DNA of 37,876 nucleotides from Neisseria lactamica NS19 (GCA_000193795.2 AEPI01000027.1:1-37876), one strand, 5' to 3'. Positions 17,792 through 25,990 are shown, counted from the first letter of the stretch. Made by a program: numbers and translations. The notes: a model not told the origin generated them from the sequence alone.

Positions 17792-19467
17792 CTAATCGTT
17801 GGTATTTGCCGTTACCTCTTCCAATGAAGTAATGCCCTGCATAACTTTCAAAATACCGGCCCGGCGCAAATCCACCATACCCTCCTTATAGGCAACGTCC
17901 AAAATATCCACTTCCGTACCGTTGTTCATAATCACACGCTGCATTTCTTCGCTGATGGGCATAACCTCGTACACGCCCGCACGCCCCTTGTAACCCTGAC
18001 CCCGGCAACGGTCGCAACCGACGGCGCGGTAAAGTTTCCAATCTTTTGCAAGATCCTCATCGGTGAAGCCGACCTCCTTCAGAGCAGAGGCAGACGGACG
18101 TTCCACTTCCTGTTTGCAGCTCGAACACAGCCTGCGTAAAAGACGCTGTGCCATAATCAGGCTGACCGAACTGGCAATATTAAACGGCGCGACACCCATA
18201 TTCAGCATACGCGACAACGTTGCCGGCGCATTATTGGTGTGCAGGGTGGAAAACACCATATGCCCTGTCTGTGCCGCCTTAATCGCAATATCGGCAGTTT
18301 CCAAATCCCGAATCTCACCGACCATAATGATGTCCGGATCCTGACGCAGGAAAGACTTCAAAGCAGCGGCAAAAGTCAGCCCCTGCTTCTCATTGACGTT
18401 GACCTGATTGATGCCCGGCAGGTTAATCTCGGCAGGGTCTTCCGCCGTTGCAATATTTACCGACTCCGTATTCAAAATATTCAAACAGGTATAGAGCGAC
18501 ACCGTCTTACCCGAACCCGTCGGGACGGTTACCAACACCATACCGTAAGGACGGTGAATCGCTTCCAACAGCAATTTTTTCTGAAACGGCTCAAAACCGA
18601 GCTGATCGATGTTCAAAGACGCGGCATCGGAGTTCAAAATCCGCATCACAACCTTTTCGCCAAACAGCGTCGGCAATGTGCTGACACGGAAATCGACAGG
18701 CTTGCCGCCCTTTTGAAAGGTCAGCTGCATCCTGCCGTCCTGCGGTATCCGTTTTTCGGAAATGTCCAAACGCGACATTACCTTAATCCGGGAAGCAAGC
18801 TGCCCCCTTACCGCAATGGGCGGCTGAACCACCTCGCGGAGCTGCCCGTCCACACGGAAACGGATACGGGCATTGTGTTCGTAAAACTCGAAATGGATGT
18901 CGGATGCCCCGCTGCGCAAGGCATCAGACAAAGTTTTATGGATAAACCTCGGAACAGGGCCGTCTTCTGCCTCCTCGTTGTCGATATACAGGGTGTGGCT
19001 TTCCTCTTCCTCCTGCCCCTCCCCAAGCTCCTGAAGCAGCGATGTCGAACGCGAACCCACCCAATCGAGCAAACCCGCCAACTGGTCATCCTCGACAATG
19101 ACCAATTCAACCTCAATCCCTGCGGCAGAAACGGTTTTCTGAATTTGCGGCATCTGTGTCGGATCGGAAACCGCAAAAAATCTTTATTGTCCCGACGGAA
19201 AACCGGCACACAGTGGAACTCCACCATCTGCTCTTCCGTCAACACCCCCATCAGCACCCTGTGGCGCGGATAATGGCGCAAATCAAGAACCGAATAGCTG
19301 AACACCCTCGCAATCAGTGCCGCAAGGGATTTAGGCGAAATGACACCGTCTGAAAACAGCATCGGCAACACTTCTTTACCCGCCTGCGACGCCTTATAAT
19401 AATGTTCGGCCTGTTCGACAGTAACCACTTGGTTTTGAACCAAGGTTCTCAGCAAACCTACGCTCAT
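17792..19467 (-). pseudogene. pilF: Type IV pilus assembly ATPase PilF, one-base frameshift
   Basis: PilF powers pilus extension. The N-terminal part starts at 19467 (MSVGLLRTLVQNQVVTVEQA) and reads correctly to FHCVPVFRRDNKDF. There the coding strand has six T (complement of A6 at 19175-19180); a seventh T would continue as FFAVSDPTQMPQIQ and give a 558-residue PilF. As written, translation leaves the frame. The downstream part (from MPQIQ, 19153) is intact, with Walker A PTGSGKT, Walker B DIIMVGEIRD and the zinc motifs CSSC and CDRC. If real, the strain should lack pili; a homopolymer sequencing error is equally possible. A restart at 19153 would lack the N-terminal 105 residues. Confidence 0.92.
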
Positions 19468-19800
19468 ACGGCCTTTTCCCCAAATTCATTCATTGTTATG
19501 CCAATATAACTTTTGTTATTGAATATTATCGGCGAACAGATTATCAAAAAAACAACCGTCTTGCAAATTCAGCATATTTATATCTCGACACACGGAACGG
19601 CATACGCCTTCCCTCCCTTATATATTGCGTCCCGTCAAAGGGCACATTGCTTTTCTTAACAAGCCCTTCTGACGGCCAAGTAAAAGGGGCTTTTTTATGT
19701 CATCATCAAAATTGATATTTTCTTCTGCCATATCATCCGCATTAAAAAATGCACCCCGAAAACACCCCCCGTTTCCCGGCAAAAAGTTTCCATACGACGC
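19468..19800. other. Non-coding region between pilF and the island
   Basis: The stretch is AT-rich next to pilF (candidate promoter area for pilF on the minus strand) and holds a terminator-like hairpin. A 76-codon plus-strand frame beginning at 19697 crosses the attachment repeat and has no recognisable product, so I do not call it. Confidence 0.5.
19659..19693. terminator. Hairpin upstream of the island
   Basis: AAGCCCTT and AAGGGGCTT pair around a 14-nt loop, followed by TTTTTT on the plus strand. With A-rich sequence on the other side weak, it most likely reads on the plus strand. Confidence 0.55.
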
Positions 19801-19908
19801 AAAAAAGCCTTCCGTTTTACTGAAAGGCTTGTTTTACTTTGGTTTGTTATTGCTGATTGTTACGCATTGCATCGGCTTGAAAACCCCGTTTTTAGGGCTT
19901 GTTCCTCG
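19801..19908. repeat. attL: 108-bp direct repeat
   Basis: It is identical to 28564-28671 except at two positions (around 19874 and 19887). It includes a copy of the tRNA-Arg terminator hairpin (19805-19830) and ends in CCTCG, the 3' end of the tRNA gene on the minus strand. Similarity continues weakly into the next bases (CAACA). Confidence 0.92.
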
Positions 19909-19971
19909 ACAACAAAGGTCTAACTAGGAATATAAGTTACTGTTAAATTGTGATTTATTTTTCAAAAAATC

Positions 19972-20002
19972 TTTTTTACTACTGAATATACTACTAATTT
20001 TT
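19972..20002. promoter_or_regulatory. Putative integrase arm-binding sites, left end
   Basis: TTTTTTACTACTG followed by a second ACTACTAA half-site lies 60-90 bp inside attL. The same motif recurs twice at the right end (28443-28455 and 28493-28518), always in the same orientation. Positions near both ends of the element suit integrase arm sites. Confidence 0.55.
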
Positions 20003-20007
20003 AAACG

Positions 20008-20199
20008 CTAGGGGCTTTTTTCCACATTTCCCCACGTCAAAAAACAGGGGCGGCGATAGTTGCCCTCCCTGTCGGTCTTTACGCCGATATACCACACGCC
20101 CGCGCCGTCCACGTCATAGCGCGGTTGTGCAAACGGCGCGGCAAATTCCGCTATTGCGCCGTTTTCGGGTAAAAATACGTCTTTCGTGTTTTTGTCCAT
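20008..20199 (-). CDS. Hypothetical small protein of the island
   Basis: The 63-residue protein (MDKNTKDVFLPENGAIAEFA...) has no signal peptide or membrane segment. AGGAG at good distance precedes the ATG at 20199. It lies about 105 nt downstream of the primase at the left end of the leftward island operon. I do not recognise a family. The central part (YDVDGAGVWYIGVKTDREGN) looks like a small beta-sheet domain. Confidence 0.6.
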   Translation of the reverse strand: MDKNTKDVFLPENGAIAEFAAPFAQPRYDVDGAGVWYIGVKTDREGNYRRPCFLTWGNVEKSP

Positions 20200-20305
20200 A
20201 ATGTTAAAATCTCCTGCTTAGGGTCGTAGCCTGCGGCTGAATGTTGTTTTGCGCCGTCTGATTCAGTTGTCAAGTAAAAGTTGATAACTGCCTCGGACGG
20301 CGTTT

Positions 20306-21388
20306 TTACTCCTTGCCGCTGCGTTTGCGGTCGTTCAATTCGTCCAGCGCGTCATAGCCCGCCGTGCCGCTTATCCAGTATCGGACGGCTGTCCCGATGC
20401 TTTGGGCGCATTTGGCAAGGCTTAATGCCGCCGTTTCCCCTACGGGGCGCGGCGTGTCGTGGTCTGCAACAATGGCAAGCTCTTTAATGCCGTCTGAAAG
20501 CTCCAGCCGCTTCATACCGTGTGCGCTCAAGGCGGCGCATAAGCCCCAATCGCGGGCTTGGAACAATTCACGCGCGGCTAAGGCGGTTTCTATGCCCTCC
20601 GCTACCATCAGCCGCCCGCTTTCGGGGATGGGGAACAAGCAAACCGCCCCGCCGGTCATTGCGCCCTGTTTGCGGCTTCTCATTTTCTTGGCGGGCAATG
20701 CTTCGCCCGTTTGGGGGTGGGTAATGCGTGCCTTCTGCCATATCGGGGCGTGTATGCCGTCTTCGCCGTATGGTTTGGAATAGGCAGGCTCAAGATAGGT
20801 AATGTGCAAGCCGCATAATCTGCCGCCGCGCAAAGATGCCGCTATCGCTGCGTGAAAACGCCCGATGAACAGCGGTTTGCCGTCCTCCCCCTGCGTCCAA
20901 TATTCCATTGATGAATGATGGCGGATGTTTTCGGGGAGGTATGCCGCACTTAAGCCGCGCGATGCCCAATACTGCACAACGGGGCAATCGGGCGTTAAGG
21001 GCTCTGCTTCGTTCCACAATGCGGCAAGTTTGCCGATGCGGTCTTTTTCGGGGCGCGATTGGGGCTGTGGGCGCGTTGCCGGTATCGGTAAGGGGTTTGC
21101 CCCGCTCAAGCCTAAAATGCCCGAAACCTGCCCTAATGCCGTCTGAAAATCACAAGCTAGAAAGTGCATAACTAACCCGAAACCGTCGCCCGCGCCGTTC
21201 TGCCAATGGCTGCAAATGAATGTGCCGTTGCCGTCCTTGTCGTCGTATCGGAATCGGTCTTTGCCTCCACACGCGGGGCAAGGCTGGTGTTTGTTGCGTA
21301 AAAACTTAGGGTCTATGCCGATGGCGGCGTGTATCTCCTGCCAGCGGTAACGCGCCGCTTCCTTGACTTCCCTGTATCTCGGTTTCAT
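20306..21388 (-). CDS. Satellite/phage-type primase with zinc finger and Toprim domain
   Basis: The 360-residue protein has an N-terminal zinc ribbon of the phage P4 alpha/T7 type (CPACGGKDRFRYDDKDGNGT with a later Cys in FICSHW). A central region follows, then a Toprim domain with MVAEGIETALAA and AIVADHD, containing the catalytic Glu and DxD. The SF3 helicase part of P4 alpha is absent, so the protein could prime but would borrow a host or helper helicase. The ATG overlaps the preceding gene by 4 nt. A DUS lies in frame twice (20487-20498 and 21136-21147). It is the main reason to think the element replicates after excision. Confidence 0.85.
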   Translation of the reverse strand: MKPRYREVKEAARYRWQEIHAAIGIDPKFLRNKHQPCPACGGKDRFRYDDKDGNGTFICSHWQNGAGDGFGLVMHFLACDFQTALGQVSGILGLSGANPLPIPATRPQPQSRPEKDRIGKLAALWNEAEPLTPDCPVVQYWASRGLSAAYLPENIRHHSSMEYWTQGEDGKPLFIGRFHAAIAASLRGGRLCGLHITYLEPAYSKPYGEDGIHAPIWQKARITHPQTGEALPAKKMRSRKQGAMTGGAVCLFPIPESGRLMVAEGIETALAARELFQARDWGLCAALSAHGMKRLELSDGIKELAIVADHDTPRPVGETAALSLAKCAQSIGTAVRYWISGTAGYDALDELNDRKRSGKE

Positions 21389-21570
21389 TTTTCCGCCTCC
21401 CTATATCTCTCCATTGCTTCGCGCGTGATGGCGGCAACGGCGTTAATCGCGGCTTTTCGGCTTACGCCGTCGTTTACCAACAGCAGCAGCGCGGTCAATG
21501 TATCTGCCGCCGCGTTTGCCTTTTCCCTGCTGTTTAACTGGTTTGCCAGCTTCTCCGTGATGGTTTTCAT
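21385..21570 (-). CDS. Hypothetical helical small protein of the island
   Basis: The 61-residue protein (MKTITEKLANQLNSREKAN...) is predicted to be mostly alpha-helical and rich in Ala. Its stop overlaps the primase start by 4 nt and its start overlaps the stop of the preceding gene by 4 nt, so it is tightly coupled to the primase. Family not recognised; an accessory factor for the primase is a contextual guess. Confidence 0.65.
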   Translation of the reverse strand: MKTITEKLANQLNSREKANAAADTLTALLLLVNDGVSRKAAINAVAAITREAMERYREAEK

Positions 21571-21788
21571 TTTTCCGCCTCCTCTGATACCGGCTCTAAA
21601 ACGACACCAGCCATCGGGTCAGTCTCCCATATCGCGGGTGTTTGCGGCTGCGTCTCAACGGCGGGCGGAATATCCGCCGCGTGGTTTTCGGGGGTGTGGT
21701 GCGTCATGCCTGCAAAGGCAAAACCGAAAATCAGAAAAACCGCCGCCCCTGCGTATGGCGTTTTGCGCGGTCTGTTGTCTTGTCTCAT
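21567..21788 (-). CDS. Small single-pass membrane protein of the island
   Basis: From MRQDNRPRKTPYAGAAV (ATG 21788, with GGAGAAAA upstream) the product is 73 residues. It has a short basic N-terminus, one hydrophobic segment (AAVFLIFGFAFAGM) and a Pro/Glu-rich outer tail. Coupled by ATGA overlap to the next gene. No family recognised. Confidence 0.6.
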   Translation of the reverse strand: MRQDNRPRKTPYAGAAVFLIFGFAFAGMTHHTPENHAADIPPAVETQPQTPAIWETDPMAGVVLEPVSEEAEK

Positions 21789-21943
21789 GGCTTTTTCTCC
21801 TGTGCCGATGTTTGGAATAAGCCTAAACCGCAACCATCAAACATAGATAAATCAATGTGTTATCTAAAGCATAGGTTTGAGTCTGCCCGTACCGCCTAAA
21901 AATAGGCGGCATGGCGGTTTAGGTTTTGATGGGTTTTAAAGGG

Positions 21944-22222
21944 TTAGACAGCGGGGACGACTTGATAACTTGCCCATGCTTTGAAGTCGTCGCCCGCAAT
22001 GGCGGCGATGAAAGACAGACAGGCGGAAACGGCGGCGGCGTGTGTGGGGTAAGTCCCCAGACGGCGGGCGGCGCATGAATATGCGTCAACGTCGTAATGG
22101 TAGGCGGTAGGCTCGTGAACGATGGCGGCAAAGCCTGAAGCACGGCAAGAGGAAGCCATAGCAGCGGCTTGGTTTTGAATGTTTTGAATTGATGGTGCTG
22201 CTTGAGAAAAATTGCGTTGCAT
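21944..22222 (-). CDS. Hypothetical protein of the island
   Basis: From MQRNFSQAAPSIQNI (ATG 22222, preceded by AGGAAC) this is a 92-residue protein rich in Ala and Ser, without membrane segments. The segment YHYDVDAYSCAARRLGTYPT followed by AAAVSACLSFIA looks like a compact alpha/beta domain. It lies between the AlpA/HTH genes and the primase block in the leftward operon. No family recognised. Confidence 0.6.
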   Translation of the reverse strand: MQRNFSQAAPSIQNIQNQAAAMASSCRASGFAAIVHEPTAYHYDVDAYSCAARRLGTYPTHAAAVSACLSFIAAIAGDDFKAWASYQVVPAV

Positions 22223-22498
22223 TTGGAATGTTCCTAGTTGTTTGAGATTTGAGAATGCCCGAAAAGGGGGCGGTGCTCTCTCCTGCAACTAGTCAGGCGT
22301 GGGCGTTGCCGCTACCACACACCGCCATAACTTGATATGCCGTCTGAAGCCTTGAACAGACTGCAAACAGCATAGGGGAAATGGCGATAAAAAATCCCGC
22401 AAGCCGTGCGGAATTTCGGCTAGTTGTATTTTAGAGAGAAACTAAATTCTGCTTCTCAAGGATCGATTTGTCAAATGATTTTTACGGGTTAGATGGTG
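22223..22498. other. Island intergenic gap with a DUS and a hairpin
   Basis: No supported gene. A full DUS is at 22337-22348. A hairpin at about 22388-22415 (CCCGCA / TGCGG arms) with a T-run on the minus strand may terminate the upstream HTH gene's transcript. Confidence 0.5.
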
Positions 22499-22753
22499 TT
22501 ATGACTTGCTCCTTTCCGACACCAGCGAAAACCGCCCGCGCTTCACGGTTTCGCCATATTGGTTTTGGATTTCTTCCATTGTGGTAACGATGTTATGCCC
22601 CGCTTAACGAAGCTCCATAATGCGCGTGTTGTAGCCAAGTATCCCCATTTGGGTAAGCTCCCACGATGTAACGCTGCCATGCCTCAATCGGGCTAAAATG
22701 CGCTGTCTTTGGTTTGGCGTTTTGGGTTTGCCGCCGGTACAATCCAATTTCAT
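22499..22753 (-). pseudogene. Helix-turn-helix protein interrupted by a nonsense codon
   Basis: From ATG 22753 (AAAGGGGAATC upstream) the frame reads MKLDCTGGKPKTPNQRQRIL and a helix-turn-helix segment (VTSWELTQMGILGYNTRIMELR), then meets TAA at 22604-22606 as codon 50. Directly after it, the same frame continues AGHNIVTTMEEIQNQYGE and RGRFSLVSERSKS to a stop at 22499. The continuous 84-residue product fits the short phage HTH family (HTH_39-like, from memory). A single AAA-to-TAA change explains it. Confidence 0.75.
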
Positions 22754-22824
22754 CGTTGATTCCCCTTTCCGCCGCCTGAATGTCCGTTCGGGCGGCTTTG
22801 TTTTGACTAAAGGGATATTCCCGT

Positions 22825-23082
22825 TTATTCTTCGCGCGCGCGTGCATGCGCGGGCGCGTATTGCTTCGAAAACTCCTGCTCTCCGCGTTTGGCTGCCAGC
22901 CTGCCGATATAGTCGTCAATCTCGGTATCAAGCCAGCCCACGACGTTTGCGGATACCTTGAACGGTTTGGGAAAATCGGCGCGGTGATGGCGGCTTTTGG
23001 GGTCGCACCAGCCGCGTATGCTCGAACGGCTGACACCTAAACGCCCGGCTACCTGATTAATCCGTAATACTGACTGATTCAT
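22825..23082 (-). CDS. AlpA-family regulator / excisionase-like protein
   Basis: The 85-residue protein (MNQSVLRINQVAGRLGVSRS) carries an AlpA-type MerR-like helix-turn-helix: LRINQVAGRLGVSRSSIRGW, then FPKPFKVSANVVGWLDTEID. In P4-like elements AlpA activates integrase expression and promotes excision. It heads the leftward operon that leads to the primase, and lies just downstream of a set of tandem 35-bp repeats that could be its binding sites. GGAGG precedes the ATG. Confidence 0.85.
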   Translation of the reverse strand: MNQSVLRINQVAGRLGVSRSSIRGWCDPKSRHHRADFPKPFKVSANVVGWLDTEIDDYIGRLAAKRGEQEFSKQYAPAHARAREE

Positions 23083-23124
23083 ATTTTTTGCCTCCTGTCG
23101 GTTTGCGTTGATATGGCGTGTATT

Positions 23125-23271
23125 ATGAAAAAACCGACTTATTACGTGATAGCCATGAAAACGGTTTTTTTTTGCGCCCTTTCCGTATTATGTGAAAAAG
23201 CCTTTTTTCCCACGTTTTCGCACAATGTGAAAAAGCCTTTTTCCGTTATGTTTTCGTATTATGCAAAAACG
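23125..23271. repeat. Tandem 35-36-bp repeats upstream of the AlpA gene
   Basis: The motif ATGTGAAAAAGCCTTTTT occurs at 23190 and 23225. A shortened copy (ATGCAAAAACG) is at 23261 and a diverged one (ATGAAAAAACCG) at 23125. The two full copies are 35 bp apart and share the preceding CGTATT/CGCACA box. They lie directly before the AlpA-like gene. Confidence 0.7.
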
Positions 23272-23344
23272 CGCCCGAAATAGGCGCGTTTCTTTGTTTG
23301 CTGCTTACTGTTTGGGCGGTATATTCCGCCGCTAACGTTCTAAT

Positions 23345-24079
23345 CTAATTTGTTGCCGCGTGTTTCGTCCTTTCTTCGATTGGGCGGTTCACGCGGTTTT
23401 GTTTTTCTGCGCGGCATTGGTTAAGCCATTTGTCTATGTTCTGCCTTGCCTCCGGTTTTAAATATTTCCTGAATGTCTGTTTATCGGGATAATCATCCAA
23501 GCCTGCCAGCGGTTTCAGTATGTCGTATAGCTCTATCAGCCAGTTTATTTTATAGGCGGTTATGTCGATATTTAAAAAATATCGGATAATCTGATAAATC
23601 CGCCTGATTAATGTTTGTGCTTTGCCGCTTCGCCCGTGTGTAGGGTAGCAGTAAAAATATTCCAATCTGTTCCGCTCCTCCTCTATGCTCTTGTCTGCCA
23701 TTTCCTGCCATCGTTGCTCATCTTCTTTGCTTGAAAACCCCCGCCTTAACCTAACCCCCCGCTTCTCCATCTGCCAGCCTTTTTTGTACCGCCCGATTGC
23801 CTGTTTTGCCGTTTCGCTGATTCGTGCAGCGTTTAAAGCCGCCCTAATTAGGGATAAGGCACAATCCCTTATTCTTTCATCCGGCACGCCCTCAATGTCG
23901 AAATGTGCGGTTAGCTCCATTAAATGCCCAATTAGCCGCTCAATCATATCTTGGCGTATTTCTTTAAACCTTCCATTACGCCCCATAATCTTTAACGGTT
24001 GTTTGCGTTCAAAACTTTCTTCAAAACTTCCAAGGTTGCCAACACCTTCAAAAATGGCAATCAGTGAAACGTCTTTCAT
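23345..24079 (-). CDS. Hypothetical protein of the island (244 residues)
   Basis: The largest unknown of the element begins MKDVSLIAIFEGVGNLGSFE. It is basic overall and mostly helical, with no membrane segment. The middle contains RLRRGFSSKEDEQRWQEMAD and the last third YKINWLIELYDILKPL. Nothing in it matches a replication, capsid or packaging domain I know. It lies upstream of the 35-bp repeats and the AlpA gene on the same strand, with an 8-bp hairpin 30 nt upstream of its ATG. Role unknown. Confidence 0.7.
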   Translation of the reverse strand: MKDVSLIAIFEGVGNLGSFEESFERKQPLKIMGRNGRFKEIRQDMIERLIGHLMELTAHFDIEGVPDERIRDCALSLIRAALNAARISETAKQAIGRYKKGWQMEKRGVRLRRGFSSKEDEQRWQEMADKSIEEERNRLEYFYCYPTHGRSGKAQTLIRRIYQIIRYFLNIDITAYKINWLIELYDILKPLAGLDDYPDKQTFRKYLKPEARQNIDKWLNQCRAEKQNRVNRPIEERTKHAATN

Positions 24080-24539
24080 ACGTTTGTATTTCCCAATTAC
24101 AATAAATTAAACCGCATTGTTGCGGTTTGGACATTGTATTGTGATATTTGCATTTTCTCCAGTCTTAACACTGGTTGCGCCCAGCGCTTTGGAAACCCCC
24201 ACGCCTTATGCGGTTTTATACGCCATAAAGCTAATTATTAATGCGGTCAATAATTTTGTATAACGCGTGTTTTGCCCCTCCTTTTTTATGGGCTCGCAAA
24301 ATTCAAGGGGCTGCATTATTACGCGCGTATTGGTATAAAAAAACGTTAAGAAATATGGCTGTATTCTTATGCTGCATTATTACGCGCGCGCGTATTGGTC
24401 TTGAAATTACCCGCCCCGCCTGTCTTTGCCGGCCTTATGGAAAAAATAGGGCGCGATTGCGCCGTAAGCGCGTTTTAGCCGGTGCGGGTGTGAAAAATCC
24501 CCGCGCCTGCCGGTCATACGGGGATGTTTTGGATTTAGG
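24080..24539. other. 460-bp non-coding region of the island
   Basis: I find no supported gene. It contains an 8-bp perfect stem (AAACCGCA/TGCGGTTT, 24109-24128), a duplicated box CTGCATTATTACGCGCG...TATTGGT at 24311 and 24372, and the higBA terminator. The boxes differ by two CG units. Confidence 0.55.
24497..24525 (-). terminator. Terminator of the higBA operon
   Basis: ATCCCCG / CGGGGAT form a stem around CGCCTGCCGGTCATA, followed by T5 on the minus strand. It lies 15 nt after the higA stop. It is nearly identical to the hairpin at 25325-25353 after hicB. Confidence 0.85.
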
Positions 24540-24911
24540 CTATAACGCGCCTATCAGTAAATCGGCGGGGATTTTTAAACCATAATGCAGCCGCCTTATC
24601 ATCGCCAAGCTTAGGGGGCGTTTACCGTTCAATACTTCGCTTGTTCTGCCGGGACTGCCAAAATAGACGGTCATGTCTTTTTGGGTCAAGCCGTTTTGCT
24701 CCATTCTGAACTTGATAATGTCCAAAGGGATAACGCCGCCCGTATCAATTTTAAAATGTTTGGTTTCGTATGCTTCAATCAGTGCCGCCAATGCCTGTAA
24801 CTCTAAATCCCCGTCAGTATCGGGGGCGGGGTCGGTATCCATCAGGGCGGACAGGCGGCTTAGGGCTTCTGCGTGGTCTTCGTGGGTTTTGATGATTTTA
24901 ATTTGTGTCAT
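24540..24911 (-). CDS. higA: HigA-type antitoxin with helix-turn-helix
   Basis: The 123-residue protein has an N-terminal toxin-neutralising region (EDHAEALSRLSALMDTDP) and a C-terminal Xre/cro HTH (MEQNGLTQKDMTVYFGSPGR then SEVLNGKRPLS). This is the antitoxin of the HigBA family where the toxin gene comes first. Its start overlaps the higB stop by 4 nt. It should bind the two TTTCCCATTTTGGGAAA palindromes upstream of higB and repress its own operon. It appears intact. Confidence 0.9.
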   Translation of the reverse strand: MTQIKIIKTHEDHAEALSRLSALMDTDPAPDTDGDLELQALAALIEAYETKHFKIDTGGVIPLDIIKFRMEQNGLTQKDMTVYFGSPGRTSEVLNGKRPLSLAMIRRLHYGLKIPADLLIGAL

Positions 24912-25198
24912 TTTAAAAAGTCCTTTTTGCTATATTCCGCGTGTGTGCCTATCCATTCAATCAATACAACGCCGTTAATGTATCGGATTTTGACGACAAG
25001 GCGGTAATTGTTGCCGCGTATGTTGAAGATAACGCGGTTATCGGCTAGGAAATCGGCGGATTGGTAAACCGCCTTGATATCGTTCGGGGTCTGCCAATTT
25101 TCCCGCTCTACGTCTGCCAGCCACGTTGTCAGTGCTTTTCTGCTGTCTGCATGGCGTTTGCTGAATTGTTGGATTTTATCCCTGCCTAAAACTTTCAT
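24908..25198 (-). CDS. higB: HigB-type mRNA interferase toxin
   Basis: The 96-residue protein has the RelE-like fold of the HigB family: MKVLGRDKIQQFSKRHADSR, the conserved IFNIRGNNYRLVVKIRY and the C-terminal WIGTHAEYSK. These toxins cleave mRNA on the ribosome. The gene precedes higA and overlaps it by 4 nt. A promoter with TATACT lies between two operator palindromes. No lesion is seen. Confidence 0.92.
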   Translation of the reverse strand: MKVLGRDKIQQFSKRHADSRKALTTWLADVERENWQTPNDIKAVYQSADFLADNRVIFNIRGNNYRLVVKIRYINGVVLIEWIGTHAEYSKKDFLK

Positions 25199-25206
25199 CT
25201 TTTATC

Positions 25207-25250
25207 TTTCCCATTTTGGGAAAAGTATAACACGGTTTCCCATTTTGGGA
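25207..25250 (-). promoter_or_regulatory. higBA promoter with two operator palindromes
   Basis: The palindrome TTTCCCATTTTGGGAAA is at 25207-25223, and a second copy lacking the last two bases is at 25236-25250. Between them on the minus strand lies TTATACT, a -10-like box. Their centres are about 28 bp apart, just upstream of the higB ATG, fitting autoregulation by HigA. Confidence 0.8.
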
Positions 25251-25324
25251 TGTAATTTATTTTTAAACAACTCGGAAAGATATGTTTTCAAAATCAGATT
25301 TTGCGTACATATCGGCGCAAAAAA

Positions 25325-25353
25325 ATCCCCGCGCCTGTCGGTCATACGGGGAT
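25325..25353 (-). terminator. Terminator of the hicAB operon
   Basis: ATCCCCG / CGGGGAT with a loop differing by one base from the hairpin at 24497-24525, followed by T5 on the minus strand. It lies about 48 nt past the hicB stop. Confidence 0.85.
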
Positions 25354-25400
25354 GTTTTCGGCGGCTTTCGCGCCTGTTTGCGCCGCGCCTTTCATATTGC

Positions 25401-25739
25401 TTATGCCGTCTGTACGGCTTGGTTTACCGCCCTTGTTATCCATTCGTTGAGGCTGATATTTTCAGCCGCCGCCGCATGTGCCGCCGCCGCGTGTGTTTCG
25501 GGGTTGATTCTGATATTAAAACGCCCTGAGTAATGGCGGTATGGCTCTATGCCCTGCTCTTTGCACACCAGCAAAAAGGATTTAAGGCTTGCCGCCCCTT
25601 CTTGGTGCAGTCCTGCCACGGTATCGGCGTAAAAATCCGCCCCGCCGTTCAAGCCGATAAACTCCCCCCTGAAAAGCTCGGTTTCGGGGTCGTATTGAAT
25701 CAGGGCTTTATGCCCGTCAATCGTCATGATGTTATTCAT
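25401..25739 (-). CDS. hicB: HicB-type antitoxin
   Basis: From MNNIMTIDGHKALIQYDPET the product is 112 residues. The N-terminal half is the HicB partial RNase H-like fold (FRGEFIGLNGGADFYADTV) and the C-terminal half a ribbon-helix-helix (FNIRINPETHAAAAHAAAAE, then ISLNEWITRAVNQAV). HicB neutralises HicA and represses the operon. The start overlaps the hicA stop by 4 nt. A longer frame exists upstream but overlaps hicA. Confidence 0.92.
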   Translation of the reverse strand: MNNIMTIDGHKALIQYDPETELFRGEFIGLNGGADFYADTVAGLHQEGAASLKSFLLVCKEQGIEPYRHYSGRFNIRINPETHAAAAHAAAAENISLNEWITRAVNQAVQTA

Positions 25740-25990
25740 GGTTTTACTCCGTTTGTTTCCAACCATTTTCTGATTGCCGCCACTGCCCCTTTATCTGTAT
25801 CGGGGGCGGGGTGTGGTCGGTGGAAAACCTGCACCTGTCCGAAAAGCACCACGGCTACGCGGCTGCCTTCGCGCTCCTGCACGGTTGCGCCAAGTTCGAT
25901 AAACAGGGCTTCTATATCTCTCCATTTGATACCGCCCGATACGGGGCGGTTATATATCAGGGCTAGGGTTTTCTTGTGCTTGGCTTTCAT
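25736..25990 (-). CDS. hicA: HicA-type mRNA interferase toxin
   Basis: The ATG at 25990 gives an 84-residue protein MKAKHKKTLALIYNRPVSGG with the HicA double-stranded RNA-binding-like fold: IKWRDIEALFIELGATVQER, the catalytic His in VFHRPHP, and the end AAIRKWLETNGVKP. HicA cleaves mRNA independently of the ribosome. It is followed directly by hicB. Intact as far as can be seen. Confidence 0.92.
   Translation of the reverse strand: MKAKHKKTLALIYNRPVSGGIKWRDIEALFIELGATVQEREGSRVAVVLFGQVQVFHRPHPAPDTDKGAVAAIRKWLETNGVKP

Noticed and set aside
19697..19927. 76-codon plus-strand frame beginning near the island edge
   Set aside because: It crosses the attachment repeat, whose second copy is plainly non-coding, and has no recognisable product.
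24241..24585. 114-codon plus-strand frame in the island
   Set aside because: It runs through the duplicated boxes and the higBA terminator and overlaps the end of higA; composition is not coding-like.
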